Assembly (NCBI GenBank): GCA_021813405.1
Contig: JAKAKS010000016.1
Coordinates: 1 to 60,586, forward strand
Length of the DNA: 60,586 bases
From: Nitrospirota bacterium
Lineage (GTDB): Bacteria; Nitrospirota; Thermodesulfovibrionia; Thermodesulfovibrionales; JdFR-88
Direction: 5' to 3'
The notes beneath the pieces are model-generated. The model worked only from the letters and a program-made list of their open reading frames with translations, made no database searches and was not told the origin of the DNA. The position numbers were made by a program, and so were the translations under genes. Each line of letters starts with the position of its first letter. The stretch's first letter is position 1. Positions 25,751 to 35,217 of this stretch are shown piece by piece.

Positions 25751-27049
25751 GTGAAAAAGTTTTACGTGCACACGTTTGGCTGCCAGATGAACTTTCACGA
25801 TTCCGAGAGGATGTCCGGGGTGCTGGCCCAAAAGGGCATGCGCGAGGCCTCCGGGGCCGAGGATGCGGACCTTATCATCTTCAATACGTGCAGCATAAGG
25901 GACAAGGCGGAGCATAAATTTTTAAGCGAGCTTGGCCGGATCAAAAAACTGAAAAAGAAAAACCCTGCCCTCCGCGTTGCTGTGGCCGGATGCATAGCCC
26001 AGCGGATGGGGGAGGGGCTTTTCAAGCGCGCCCCGCACGTGGATTTTCTTATAGGCCCCAATAACCTGCATAAGATAGCCGATGTCCAGAACTGGGAGGG
26101 GCGGTCGGCCGCGCTGGAGGAAAACCCGGAGCTTGCCGGAACAGACCTGCCAGCCTTAAGAAAGAAAAAACCCCTGGCCTGGGTATCAATAATGTTTGGC
26201 TGCAACAATTTCTGCTCCTACTGCATAGTGCCCTATACTAGGGGGCGTGAAGTCAGCCGTCCGGAAGAAAATATACTGACTGAAATTGAAGGCCTGGCCG
26301 CCGAGGGGTTTAAAGAGATAACGCTTCTGGGGCAGAATGTGAATTCCTACCGCGGTAAAGACGGGCAAGCCGGCCTGCCGGAACTGCTTGAAAAAATAAA
26401 TGGCGTGCCTGGAATTGAACGCATCAGGTTTGTAACGTCCCACCCCAGGGACTTTTCCGATGCCCTTATATACGCAATGGCCTCGCTTGGCAAGGTTTGC
26501 CGGCACATACACCTGCCAATGCAGTCCGGCTCGGACAGCATTCTGGCCGCCATGAACCGGCGCTATACGGCCGGGCAATATATAGAGAAAGTGGAGAGGC
26601 TCAGGCGTCTGGTTCCGGGGGCGGCCATTACCACAGACCTGATAGCCGGTTTCCCCGGAGAAACCGAAGAGGACCACAAGTCCACGCTAAAGGCCATGGA
26701 AAGCATCAGGTTTGACGGCGTGTTTGCGTTTAAGTATTCCGTGCGCCCCGGCACGGCTGCTGCCAGGATGGAGGGCCAGCTGCCGGAGGGTGTACGAGCC
26801 AGGCGGCTGGATGAGATACTGGCAATGCAGGACGGCATTACGCTTGAAAAGAACAATGCCCTGCTCGGGGCCGAATTGGAAGTGCTTGTGGATGGGCCAA
26901 GCGATCTGGCCCCCGGCAGGCTTACAGGCCGCACCAGCACAAATAAAATCGTAGTTTTTGATTCAACTCCGGCTATCAAACCCGGTGATATTATTGCAAT
27001 AAAGATTACAGTGCCTGGCAAACACTCCCTTTGCGGCAAACCCGTATAA
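25751..27049 (+). CDS. miaB: tRNA-2-methylthio-N6-dimethylallyladenosine synthase
   Basis: MiaB is a radical SAM methylthiotransferase that converts i6A37 to ms2i6A37 in tRNA. The N-terminal domain supplies three Cys (C11 in TFGCQMN, C47 in NTCSIR and the one in AGCIAQ) for the auxiliary cluster. CNNFCSYC binds the SAM cluster, and a TRAM domain ends the protein (LAPGRLTGRTSTNKIVVF). GTG at 25751 gives 432 residues starting at the conserved KKFYVHTFGCQMN. A longer reading from 25706 adds a non-conserved leader. mtaB follows after 6 bases. Confidence 0.95.
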   Translation: MKKFYVHTFGCQMNFHDSERMSGVLAQKGMREASGAEDADLIIFNTCSIRDKAEHKFLSELGRIKKLKKKNPALRVAVAGCIAQRMGEGLFKRAPHVDFLIGPNNLHKIADVQNWEGRSAALEENPELAGTDLPALRKKKPLAWVSIMFGCNNFCSYCIVPYTRGREVSRPEENILTEIEGLAAEGFKEITLLGQNVNSYRGKDGQAGLPELLEKINGVPGIERIRFVTSHPRDFSDALIYAMASLGKVCRHIHLPMQSGSDSILAAMNRRYTAGQYIEKVERLRRLVPGAAITTDLIAGFPGETEEDHKSTLKAMESIRFDGVFAFKYSVRPGTAAARMEGQLPEGVRARRLDEILAMQDGITLEKNNALLGAELEVLVDGPSDLAPGRLTGRTSTNKIVVFDSTPAIKPGDIIAIKITVPGKHSLCGKPV

Positions 27050-27055
27050 CATTTC

Positions 27056-28312
27056 ATGAAAGTTGCTCTGCTCACCCTCGGCTGCAAGGTCAACCAGGCT
27101 GAGACCGCCGCGCTGGAATCCGCCCTCGCCCAAAAAGGTTTTCAGATTACGGGGCTGGACGAAGGCCCGGATTTCTGCGTCATAAATACCTGCACTGTTA
27201 CAGCCAAGAGCGATTACCAGTCCAGACAGCTTATACGCAAGGCCGCCCGCGCAGGGGCCAAAGTAATAGTTACCGGTTGCTACTCCGAGCTGAACCAAAA
27301 GGCCGTAATGGATATGGACGGGGTGGTCGAGGTGATGTCAAATAAGGATAAAGACTGCATTATCAATGTGTTAAATTCAAATTCTTCAAAAAGTAATTTA
27401 TGTTTCATGCCATCGCCAATGACCAGAAAAAGGGCTTTTTTAAAAATACAGGACGGATGCGACCACCTGTGCAGTTATTGCCTTATACGCATAGCCAGGG
27501 GACGGTCAATAAGTATGGAGCCAGGCAGGGTTATAGAAATGGTCCGCAACGCTGCGGAGGAGGGCCATGCGGAGGTAGTTCTGACAGGCATACACCTTGG
27601 CCTTTATGGGGGTGTGGTCGCCGGAAGTGGGAAAGCAGGGCTTGTCTCATTGTTAAAGCGGATTCTCAAGGAAACAGACGTAAGGCGTATCCGGCTGAGC
27701 TCGCTTCAGCCAAACGAGATAGATGAGGGCCTGGTTGAGCTTATGCAGGACAAGCGGATATGCAACCATCTGCATATCCCACTTCAAAGCGGCGATGATA
27801 ACATACTAAAAAGGATGAAGAGACCTTATAATCTTAATGCTTTCTTAAGGAAAATAGAGCTAATTCACCGTAAAATAAGCGATATTGGCATCGGCACAGA
27901 TATAATAGCCGGGTTTCCGGGAGAGGATGAGACCAATTTCAGCAATACCCTGGCCGTGCTTAGAGACCTGCCTTTTTCCTACGCCCATATTTTCCGTTAT
28001 TCTGACAGGCCGGGAACCGCGGCAGCGGATTTGGATGGCAAAGTTCCCGCCGGGGTTAAAAGGGAACGCACAGCAATTCTGAGGGAGATCGCGGAAAACA
28101 AAAAAATATCCTTTATACAATCGCTTACCGGAAAGACGCTGGATGTGCTTATTGAAGGGGAAGCAACCGTAAACGGCGAGCATGGCTTCAAGGGAACCGC
28201 AGGTAATTATATCAAGGTTTTTACGGCTGCTCAAGAGGGAATTTCAGCCGGGAACATTGAAGATATAAGGGTTTGCGGGGGCTATTTGGATATGGCCCTC
28301 GGAGTCCTTTGA
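27056..28312 (+). CDS. mtaB: tRNA t6A37 methylthiotransferase
   Basis: MtaB converts t6A37 to ms2t6A37 and is a paralogue of MiaB. The opening MKVALLTLGCKVNQAET is diagnostic for this branch, followed by NTCTVTAKSDYQSRQLIRKA, TGCYSEL and the SAM cluster motif CDHLCSYCLIRIARG. It has 418 residues. It lies 6 bases after miaB, an uncommon pairing of the two paralogues in one unit. A 7-base-pair hairpin (28326-28343) follows the stop. Confidence 0.94.
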   Translation: MKVALLTLGCKVNQAETAALESALAQKGFQITGLDEGPDFCVINTCTVTAKSDYQSRQLIRKAARAGAKVIVTGCYSELNQKAVMDMDGVVEVMSNKDKDCIINVLNSNSSKSNLCFMPSPMTRKRAFLKIQDGCDHLCSYCLIRIARGRSISMEPGRVIEMVRNAAEEGHAEVVLTGIHLGLYGGVVAGSGKAGLVSLLKRILKETDVRRIRLSSLQPNEIDEGLVELMQDKRICNHLHIPLQSGDDNILKRMKRPYNLNAFLRKIELIHRKISDIGIGTDIIAGFPGEDETNFSNTLAVLRDLPFSYAHIFRYSDRPGTAAADLDGKVPAGVKRERTAILREIAENKKISFIQSLTGKTLDVLIEGEATVNGEHGFKGTAGNYIKVFTAAQEGISAGNIEDIRVCGGYLDMALGVL

Positions 28313-28325
28313 TTTTGGGTGCAAC

Positions 28326-28343
28326 TTACTGTTTTTACAGTAA
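28326..28343 (+). terminator. Weak hairpin after mtaB
   Basis: TTACTGT and ACAGTAA pair across a TTTT loop, 13 bases after the mtaB stop, followed by ATTTAAA rather than a clean U-run. The remaining 28313-28646 gap between convergent genes also holds an 11-base perfect tandem repeat of CCGGATGTCCG (28504-28525) and a larger hairpin (28599-28637). No gene was recognised in the gap. Confidence 0.35.
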
Positions 28344-28598
28344 ATTTAAACCGCTCAAAATCTGACCATCAGTTATAAATTGCTTCGAGTTGCTTGATAT
28401 TGCCGCCTTAGGGGACCCCTTATTAACAATTTACCAACGCGTGTTGTTGATTATAACATCTCGAATGTCTGATAATGTATATTATGTTAAATTCGATAAC
28501 ATTCCGGATGTCCGCCGGATGTCCGGCTGCATCCGCTTGCATTCCGGTTTATTGATAGGTATTTCATAGTTTCCGGCAAATCTGCCTAATAAGACTTT

Positions 28599-28637
28599 GC
28601 AGGGCCAAACCGGCCGGCAATGCCGTTTCAGCCCTGC
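28599..28637 (-). terminator. Hairpin after the hexahaem cytochrome gene
   Basis: GCAGGGC (28599-28605) and GCCCTGC (28631-28637) pair around an inner GC-rich stem-loop, starting 9 bases past the cytochrome stop. No long U-run follows on the minus strand, so it may stabilise the 3' end rather than terminate. Confidence 0.35.
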
Positions 28638-28646
28638 TCAGCCTGT

Positions 28647-29273
28647 TTAGTGCTTGTACGCAAGGTGGCACTGCATGCAGAGGTTATCTACATTTTGCCA
28701 ATTGGAATACGATAACCTGTATTTGTGGCTGCTGTAAGGATCATGACAGGAAAGGCACGTCACCTTGCCGTTCACAATAATTATATGCCTGTCCGGCATG
28801 GGGTTAAGGCCATTTCCCCTATAAGGTATATCCAGCGGATGCTCATCCGGAAAGCCGCCTATAAGCGGTGCCTGGGTGCCGTCATGGCAGCTCCGGCAAT
28901 CCCGGACAGCGGCAGACAGGTCATTGGCGTTGCCCAAATGCGCTCTACCCAGCATGCAGGCCATGCCCTTTTTGCAGTTGTGACAGGTCATGCAGAGCGC
29001 CCTGCCATTCCTTCGCAATTTGCATGTACCGTTTTCACAGGAATGGCATGTAAGGCAAACCATCCTTCCGTTTTTTGCCACTGGCCAGCCAGGCGGCAGT
29101 TTGGACTTATCAACTAAATTGCGCCTGTGTGTGGGCAGCGCAAGCGGATGGCATTTAAGGCATTGTCTTACCGTTACTCCCGGGTTGTGCTGCGGGACAG
29201 TCCAGGCGGCTGCATTGGTTGCCCAGGGAAATGTTATCAGAAGGAGAACGGGAAGAAAATATTGCATTCGCAT
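28647..29273 (-). CDS. Periplasmic six-haem c-type cytochrome
   Basis: A 208-residue exported protein with a signal peptide (MRMQYFLPVLLLITFPWATNA) and six CXXCH haem sites: CLKCH, CLTCH, CMTCH, CRSCH, CLSCH and CMQCH. It belongs to the multihaem electron carriers of anaerobes, but the spacing is not that of NrfH, cytochrome c3 or c7. The second and third sites are each followed at once by an extra Cys pair: CLTCHSCENGTC and CMTCHNCKKGMAC. AGGAGGGG lies 5 bases before the ATG. It stands alone, so the redox partner is unknown. Confidence 0.9.
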   Translation of the reverse strand: MRMQYFLPVLLLITFPWATNAAAWTVPQHNPGVTVRQCLKCHPLALPTHRRNLVDKSKLPPGWPVAKNGRMVCLTCHSCENGTCKLRRNGRALCMTCHNCKKGMACMLGRAHLGNANDLSAAVRDCRSCHDGTQAPLIGGFPDEHPLDIPYRGNGLNPMPDRHIIIVNGKVTCLSCHDPYSSHKYRLSYSNWQNVDNLCMQCHLAYKH

Positions 29274-29293
29274 TTTTACCCCTCCTGATTAAA

Positions 29294-29322
29294 CTTCTAC
29301 CACCATCAGGCGAGTGTGTCAA
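29294..29322 (-). promoter_or_regulatory. Putative promoter of the hexahaem cytochrome gene
   Basis: TTGACA (29317-29322), a 17-base spacer and TAGAAG (29294-29299) on the minus strand, giving a leader of only about 13-15 bases that contains AGGAGGGG. The rest of the gap up to the ffh stop at 29560 shows nothing recognisable. Confidence 0.45.
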
Positions 29323-29559
29323 ATTTATTTCTACTTTAAGTTGTATGTACCTGGCCCTTGTTGGATTGCGCGCTATACAGGTTGAGGTGAAAAAAACATT
29401 GCAAAAAATGAAACTTTGCAGAGAAGGCGGTTTCTTCAAGCAACACTACATTAAATACTAATTTGAGACATGAAAAATAAGGATAATATCTGGATGCGGC
29501 AATTGCTGTAAGCTGTTATTGAATTAAACCGGCCCTGAAACTTGCGTGCTGGAGACAGC

Positions 29560-30882
29560 CTAGAAAGGCATTACCTTGGGGATGCGGAATGGGCCCTTCC
29601 CTCCGCGCATCATCTTGATCATCTTTTTCATTTCAAGGTACTGCTTAATCAGCCTGTTTACATCTGCCACATTGGTGCCGCTGCCTATGGCAATACGTTT
29701 CTTCCTGCTGCCGTTCAACAGGTTATGATTTTTCCGTTCGGCCCTGGTCATGGAATTTATAATTGCCTCAACCCTGCCAAATTCCTTGTCGTCAACCTTA
29801 ACACCCTTCATCCTGCCCATGCCCGGGATCATTGCCAGCAGGTTTTCAAGCGGACCCATGCTGCGCAATTTTTTAAGCTGGTCCCGCAAGTCCTCAAAGG
29901 AAAAGGAATCCGTAAGCAGCCTTTTGCCAAGCTCCTCGGCCTCCTTGACGTTGTAGCCTTCCTGGGCCTTCTCTATCAGGGACAGCACATCGCCCATGCC
30001 AAGCACCCTGGAAGCCACTCTCTCTGGATGGAACGGCTCCAGCATGTCCAGCTTCTCGCCCATGCCTATAAACTTCACAGGCTTTCCGGTAACGGACTTT
30101 ATCGACAGCGCGGCCCCGCCTCTGGCGTCACCGTCCATCTTGGTAAGTATCACGCCGTCCACGCCTATCTGCTCGTCAAACGATTTTGCTATGTTTACCG
30201 CTTCCTGGCCGGTCATTGCATCGGCCACAAACAGCGTTTCATGCGGGGGAACGGCCTTTTTTATGTCGCCAAGCTCCGCCATCAGGGCCTCGTCTATGTG
30301 CAGACGGCCGGCGGTGTCCAGTATTACAATGTCCCTTGCTTCAAGCTTCGCCCTCTTCAGCGCTTCAGCGGCAAGCGCTGCCGGCGTTATCTTTTCCCTG
30401 GTGGAGTGCACCGGCACATCCAGCTGGCCTCCAAGTGTTATAAGCTGGTCTATGGCGGCAGGCCTTTGCAGGTCCGCGGCCACAAGCATAGGCCGCCTGC
30501 CCTCCTTTTTGAAGATGCGCGCAAGCTTTGCGGAGGTGGTTGTCTTGCCGGAGCCCTGCAGGCCTATCATCATTATTACAGTTGGAGGATTGGCGGCAAG
30601 CTTTATCTTGCTTTCGGCCCCACCCAGCAGATTGCAGAGCTCTGAATAAACAATCTTTACCACATGCTGGCCTGGGGTAAGGCTCTCAAGCACTTCCCTG
30701 CCAAGGGCCCTGTCCTTCACGCCCTGTATGAAATCCTTTACAACCTTGAAATTGACGTCCGCTTCAAGAAGAGCCATCCGCACTTCCTTAAGCGCAAGAT
30801 CAATATCCTGCTCTTTCAGAAGGCCCCTGCCCTTCAGCTTCTTGAATATGGAATCTAATTTATTGCTTAAATTATCAAGCAT
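29560..30882 (-). CDS. ffh: Signal recognition particle GTPase
   Basis: Ffh binds signal sequences on nascent membrane proteins and, with 4.5S RNA and FtsY, targets them to the translocon. The NG domain has the P-loop GLQGSGKTTTSAKLA, DTAGRLHIDEALM and TKMDGDARGGAAL. The methionine-rich M domain begins after KRLLTDSFSFEDLRDQLKKL and ends in GRKGPFRIPKVMPF-like residues. It has 440 residues. The ATG overlaps the upstream tlpA stop by one base, so ffh here is the last gene of a thioredoxin-fold operon. Confidence 0.97.
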   Translation of the reverse strand: MLDNLSNKLDSIFKKLKGRGLLKEQDIDLALKEVRMALLEADVNFKVVKDFIQGVKDRALGREVLESLTPGQHVVKIVYSELCNLLGGAESKIKLAANPPTVIMMIGLQGSGKTTTSAKLARIFKKEGRRPMLVAADLQRPAAIDQLITLGGQLDVPVHSTREKITPAALAAEALKRAKLEARDIVILDTAGRLHIDEALMAELGDIKKAVPPHETLFVADAMTGQEAVNIAKSFDEQIGVDGVILTKMDGDARGGAALSIKSVTGKPVKFIGMGEKLDMLEPFHPERVASRVLGMGDVLSLIEKAQEGYNVKEAEELGKRLLTDSFSFEDLRDQLKKLRSMGPLENLLAMIPGMGRMKGVKVDDKEFGRVEAIINSMTRAERKNHNLLNGSRKKRIAIGSGTNVADVNRLIKQYLEMKKMIKMMRGGKGPFRIPKVMPF

Positions 30883-31433
30883 TACTTTAAAAGTTGATTA
30901 ATATCCCCTTGTAAGATTGGGAAAATATCCGGACTGAATCCGAAAAACCTCTGGGCAATCCGGCCGTCTTTGGCAACCAGGAAGCTGGCCGGTATGCTGT
31001 CTATCTGATATGTGTTTTCCAGTGCGTCATTACCGGCCAGGAACACATAGTTTACCTTGTTTTGCCGCCAGAACTTTTTTATCTGGCTGAGCACGTCGTT
31101 GCCTTCATCCACTGATATGCCAAGTATAACAAACGGCTTGCCCTTGTACTGCGCGGCAAGCTTCATCAGCTCCGGGATGGATTCCCTGCATGGCGGGCAC
31201 CAGGTGGCCCAGAAATCAACAAGCACCACCTTGCCCCTCAGCTTGGAAAGCGTGTACGTCCTGCCGTCCACCCCGGGCAACGTGAAATCCGGCGCAATCG
31301 CGCCAATTACAGGCCCGCCCATGCCGGACGTGCCCTCTCCGCCCTGTGTTGTCTGCGGCTGGTTCTTATGGCAGCCTGCAATTATTGAAATAAGCGCCAG
31401 CGCCAGGACCGCCATTACAAAAAGCTTCTTCAA
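30882..31433 (-). CDS. TlpA/ResA-like thiol-disulfide oxidoreductase lipoprotein
   Basis: A 183-residue exported thioredoxin-fold protein. The signal sequence ends in a lipobox, ISIIAGC, so it is probably lipid-anchored. The active site is WATWCPPC, the usual motif of ResA/TlpA proteins that reduce apocytochrome c cysteines before haem attachment. This would suit an organism with the hexahaem cytochrome next door. It lies between trxA (11 bases away) and ffh (one-base overlap). Confidence 0.88.
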   Translation of the reverse strand: MKKLFVMAVLALALISIIAGCHKNQPQTTQGGEGTSGMGGPVIGAIAPDFTLPGVDGRTYTLSKLRGKVVLVDFWATWCPPCRESIPELMKLAAQYKGKPFVILGISVDEGNDVLSQIKKFWRQNKVNYVFLAGNDALENTYQIDSIPASFLVAKDGRIAQRFFGFSPDIFPILQGDINQLLK

Positions 31434-31444
31434 GTCAAAACCCC

Positions 31445-31777
31445 TTACGAAGCCAGCAGTGTGTCCACTTTGGATTTAAGCTGCGGCTTTGGCACAGCTC
31501 CGACAACCTGGTCCACCTTCTCCCCGTTTTTAAAGAATATGAGAGTGGGGATGCCCATTATCTTGTACTTGCTTGCGATGTCCGGATTCTCGTCCGTATT
31601 GAGTTTCATCACCTTCAGCTTGCCGGCATACTCCCTGGCAATCTCTTCAACGGTGGGCGCGATTATCCGGCATGGTCCGCACCAGGCGGCCCAGAAGTCT
31701 ACCATCACCAGGCCGTCAGCCTTCAAAATCTCCTTATCCCAACTGCCCGTGTTTACTTCCGCTGCCGCATCAGACAT
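31445..31777 (-). CDS. trxA: Thioredoxin
   Basis: A 110-residue cytosolic thioredoxin with the classical WCGPC active site in [16 protein letters not shown], the cis-proline [13 protein letters not shown] and no signal peptide. GAGGAGGTT lies 5 bases before the ATG, a strong binding site. It starts a minus-strand run of trxA, tlpA-like gene and ffh. The only TrxB-like reductase in the window is at 19.5 kb and has an atypical nucleotide-binding segment. Confidence 0.95.
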   Translation of the reverse strand: MSDAAAEVNTGSWDKEILKADGLVMVDFWAAWCGPCRIIAPTVEEIAREYAGKLKVMKLNTDENPDIASKYKIMGIPTLIFFKNGEKVDQVVGAVPKPQLKSKVDTLLAS

Positions 31778-31903
31778 TTGAACCTCCTCAAGGACATTGT
31801 GAATTTTCTTTAATTATGGGAACAACAACCATTATTATAATATAAATTAAAAAACTTGCGCCTTTTTAAAGCAACTTTTTTTAATGCGGAGGAGCCATAC
31901 ATC

Positions 31904-33592
31904 ATGAGATTTGGAGAGACTTTAATACCTACGCTCAGGGAAGCCCCGGCAGATGCCGTGGCGGAAAGCCATAAATTACTGCTTAGGGCCGGTTACGTAA
32001 GGCAGTTGGCCGCGGGGCTGTATATCTACCTGCCCCTGGGCTGGAAGGTGCTTGGGAAAATAAACAGGATTTTACGGGAGGAGATGGACGCGATAGGGGC
32101 GCAGGAGGTTTCAATGCCCGTGTTGCAGCCCGCCGAGCCCTGGCAGCAGACAGGCCGGTGGCAGGCCATAAAGGAGGAGATGTTCCGCCTTAAGGACCGC
32201 CCCGGGCGCGACATGTGCCTTGGCATGACCCACGAGGAGATAATGACCTGGCTTGCCGCAAGGGAGATACGCTCTTACAGGCAGCTGCCCCAGATGTGGT
32301 ACCAGATACAAACAAAATTGCGGGACGAGGCCAGGCCCAAGAGCGGGATATTAAGGACGCGCGAGTTCCTGATGAAAGACAGTTACAGCTTCGATGCCAC
32401 CCATGAGGGCCTGCTGCGCAGCTACAAGCTGCATGAAGAGGCTTACCACCGCATATTCAGAAGGTGCGGGCTGGAGTTCCGCCAGGTGGAGTCCGACACC
32501 GGGATGATGGGCGGGGCTGTCGCGCACGAGTTCATGGCCCCAAGCCCTGCCGGCGAGGACGAGATTCTGGTATGCCCTTCCTGCGGCTACACCGCCAATG
32601 TGGAGGTGGCAGGCTCTGTGCCGCCTGCGGCGGAGTTTTTTATGGAAGACGCATCCGAAGAGGTCCATACCCCGGACAAAAGAACTGTTGAAGAGGTTTC
32701 ATCTTTTCTTAAGAGAAAGCCCTCCGGTTTCATTAAAAGCATCCTTGTGATTACGGACAAAGGCCCCGTGCTTGCGCTTGTACGCGGGGACCAGCAGATG
32801 CACGAAAAGAAACTCTTGAAACTTACAGGCCCATTCCGTCCTGCAACAAAGCCGGAGGTGCAGGAGATCCTTGGCGTAGAGGCCGGGTTCATCGGCCCCG
32901 CCGGGCTCAATAAAGAACTGCGGATTATCGCGGACCACGCATTGCAGACCGGCGTTTATGTAACAGGGGCAAATAAAAAGGACTACCACAAAAAAGGCGT
33001 GCGCCCCGGAACGGATTTCAAGCCGGAATGGCACGATATCCACACGGCATCCGCCGGGGATGGCTGCCCCAAATGCTCCGCTGCCCTTGCAGCCGAAAAG
33101 GCCATAGAGATTGGCAACATATTCCAGCTTGGCACAAAGTATTCCGCGCCGCTTGAGGCCAATTACCTGGATGAAAACGGCAGGGAGATACCGCTTGTAA
33201 TGGGAAGCTACGGTATAGGCCCGGCCAGGATAGCCGCCGCCCTCGTGGAGCAGAACCATGACAAAAACGGCATAATCTGGCCGGAAAGCGTTGCGCCCTT
33301 TGATGTGGAGATAATCCCGCTTGCCTCCGGCAAGGCCACCGAGGCCGCGGAAGAGTTCTACGCACGTTGCCGCAGCAACGGCATAGATGCCCTGATGGAC
33401 GACCGCGATGAGAGCCCCGGCGTAAAGTTCAAGGACGCGGACTTGATTGGAATCCCCAAACACGTAATCATCGGCGAAAAGGGGCTGAAGGATGGCGTGT
33501 TCGAGTTCAAGGACAGGCTCACCGGCCAGGTGGAAAAACTGCCTCCCGGAGATGTCTGGGAAAAGGTCAAGTGGAGAAAGCCGATCTCCTGA
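31904..33592 (+). CDS. proS: Prolyl-tRNA synthetase (bacterial type, with editing domain)
   Basis: Class IIa synthetase that charges tRNA(Pro). ATG at 31904 is chosen because GGAGGAG lies about 9 bases upstream and the conserved opening MRFGETLIPTLREAPADA begins there. Class II motif 2 is visible around QMWYQIQTKLRDEARPKSG with REFLMKDSYSF, and motif 3 at VMGSYGIGPARIAAALVEQ. About 180 residues between motifs 2 and 3 form the deacylating insertion domain of bacterial ProRS. At 562 residues it is full length. The next gene starts inside its last codons. Confidence 0.97.
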   Translation: MRFGETLIPTLREAPADAVAESHKLLLRAGYVRQLAAGLYIYLPLGWKVLGKINRILREEMDAIGAQEVSMPVLQPAEPWQQTGRWQAIKEEMFRLKDRPGRDMCLGMTHEEIMTWLAAREIRSYRQLPQMWYQIQTKLRDEARPKSGILRTREFLMKDSYSFDATHEGLLRSYKLHEEAYHRIFRRCGLEFRQVESDTGMMGGAVAHEFMAPSPAGEDEILVCPSCGYTANVEVAGSVPPAAEFFMEDASEEVHTPDKRTVEEVSSFLKRKPSGFIKSILVITDKGPVLALVRGDQQMHEKKLLKLTGPFRPATKPEVQEILGVEAGFIGPAGLNKELRIIADHALQTGVYVTGANKKDYHKKGVRPGTDFKPEWHDIHTASAGDGCPKCSAALAAEKAIEIGNIFQLGTKYSAPLEANYLDENGREIPLVMGSYGIGPARIAAALVEQNHDKNGIIWPESVAPFDVEIIPLASGKATEAAEEFYARCRSNGIDALMDDRDESPGVKFKDADLIGIPKHVIIGEKGLKDGVFEFKDRLTGQVEKLPPGDVWEKVKWRKPIS

Positions 33593-34902
33593 TCCTTGCG
33601 GACCATGTTATAACCGCAACGAACGAATCTCCGGTTATTCAAAACGGCGCCGTTGCGGTCAAAGGCCCGCTTATACTGGACGTTGGCCCTGCCGCTGATA
33701 TCACCCGCAGGTATCAGGCCGCAAGGACCATTTCGCCCGGCGGCAAAAGGGCGCTTATGCCGGGGTTTGTAAACGCGCATACTCACGCGGCCATGGTGTA
33801 TCTGCGCGGCATCGCGGGCGACCTTCCGCTTAAGGACTGGCTGGAAAATCATATCTGGCCGATAGAGTCCAGATGGCTGGGCCCTGAATTTGTCCGGGAT
33901 GCAACCGGGCTTGCCTGCCTGGAGATGCTGAAGGCGGGCGTTACCACTTACAGCGACATGTATTTCTACGAAGCGGAGTCCGCCGAGGCCGCCAAAAACC
34001 TTGGCATGAGGGCCGTCCTTGGCGCGGGCATCGTGGATTTTCCCACAAAAACCGGCTCCGGCCCTGATGAATACCTGGCCAAGGCGGAGAATTTCATTAA
34101 AAAAATAGCCTCCCTTGGCGAGGGGCTTGTTACCCCGGCGGTAGCGCCCCACTCTCTTTACACATGCAGTCCGGATACGCTCAAAAAAACCCGCAAGCTG
34201 GCCGATAAGTACGGCGTGCCAATGCACCTGCACCTTTCCGAAACCGAGTGGGAAGTGCAGGAGGTGATGAAGAACTGCGGCCAGAGGCCGGTAAAGTTCT
34301 TTCACTCAATCGGCTGCCTTACGGAAAACACCACGGCGGCCCATTGCGTTTGGGTGGATGATGAGGAGATAGAGCTGCTTGCCCAGAGCAAGGCCGGCGT
34401 GGCCCACTGCCCGGAAAGCAATCTCAAGCTGGCCTCCGGGTTTGCCCCGGTTGCAAAGATGCTGAAGGCGGGCGTGCGCGTTGCGCTTGGCACGGACGGC
34501 GCGGCAAGCAATAACGATTTAAATGTAATGGGCGATATGGGTACCGCCGCAAAATTGCATAAAGCCTTGTCTGGAGACCCTTCGGTCCTTGATGCCCTTA
34601 CGGCAATAAAGATGGCCACATCCGAAGGGGCCGCCGCTATCGGCCTGGGCGGAAAAACCGGCTCAATAAAAAAAGGCCTTGCCGCGGATATGATAATACT
34701 GGACATGAACAAGCCCCACCTTACCCCTCTTCACAACGTGCTTGCCCATATCGTCTACTCCGCGCTCCCCTCGGACGTGGAATCTGTTTTCGTAAACGGC
34801 AAACAGGTGGTAGAAAATGGAAAGCTGATTTCAGCCTCGGAGGAAGAAATCATGCAAAAGGCGGAAGAATGGGGGAGAAGGATAAGAGAGGAAAGAGAGT
34901 AG
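33571..34902 (+). CDS. Amidohydrolase of the MTA/SAH deaminase family
   Basis: A 443-residue zinc deaminase of the amidohydrolase superfamily. Metal ligands are HTH in PGFVNAHTHAAMVYLRG, the His in APHSLYTCSP, HLHLSETEWEV and the Asp in ALGTDGAASNNDLN. The family deaminates methylthioadenosine or S-adenosylhomocysteine; some members deaminate aminodeoxyfutalosine in the menaquinone route. Since mqnE and mqnC are 10 kb away, the latter is possible, but residues alone do not decide. The start is GTG at 33571, overlapping proS by 22 bases. Confidence 0.88.
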   Translation: MEKADLLILADHVITATNESPVIQNGAVAVKGPLILDVGPAADITRRYQAARTISPGGKRALMPGFVNAHTHAAMVYLRGIAGDLPLKDWLENHIWPIESRWLGPEFVRDATGLACLEMLKAGVTTYSDMYFYEAESAEAAKNLGMRAVLGAGIVDFPTKTGSGPDEYLAKAENFIKKIASLGEGLVTPAVAPHSLYTCSPDTLKKTRKLADKYGVPMHLHLSETEWEVQEVMKNCGQRPVKFFHSIGCLTENTTAAHCVWVDDEEIELLAQSKAGVAHCPESNLKLASGFAPVAKMLKAGVRVALGTDGAASNNDLNVMGDMGTAAKLHKALSGDPSVLDALTAIKMATSEGAAAIGLGGKTGSIKKGLAADMIILDMNKPHLTPLHNVLAHIVYSALPSDVESVFVNGKQVVENGKLISASEEEIMQKAEEWGRRIREERE

Positions 34903-35217
34903 ATGCGGATAACCAGCATTGATACAATATCGCAGCCTTTATTTTTACGGCGAAATATATATGAGGGGTGCCATTTCCCGTTCTCTAAATAACTGGTAGA
35001 AAGCCTCTCAGCGTTTGCGCACCCTTGTCCTCCCCAAAAATATGACATCCTTTCCATTGACAATGTCATGATCTCCCGCGTTAAGATGGCAAGGTATGGG
35101 GAGTAACCCGCCCCGGCCTTGGGCCATCCCTCTTGGGCGGGCACAAAGTGGTGGGTGTTCCATGCTCTTTGAAAAGACGGACTGGCGGCAGATTTAAAAG
35201 AAAAGGATAAAGACTAA

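Noticed and set aside
29542-30645. A 367-codon plus-strand frame opposite ffh
   Set aside because: Shadow of ffh, low-complexity His/Tyr/Leu product with no family features.
34755-35144. Minus-strand gene at the start of the large gap
   Set aside because: Half of it is antisense to the deaminase gene, with no binding site or recognisable product.
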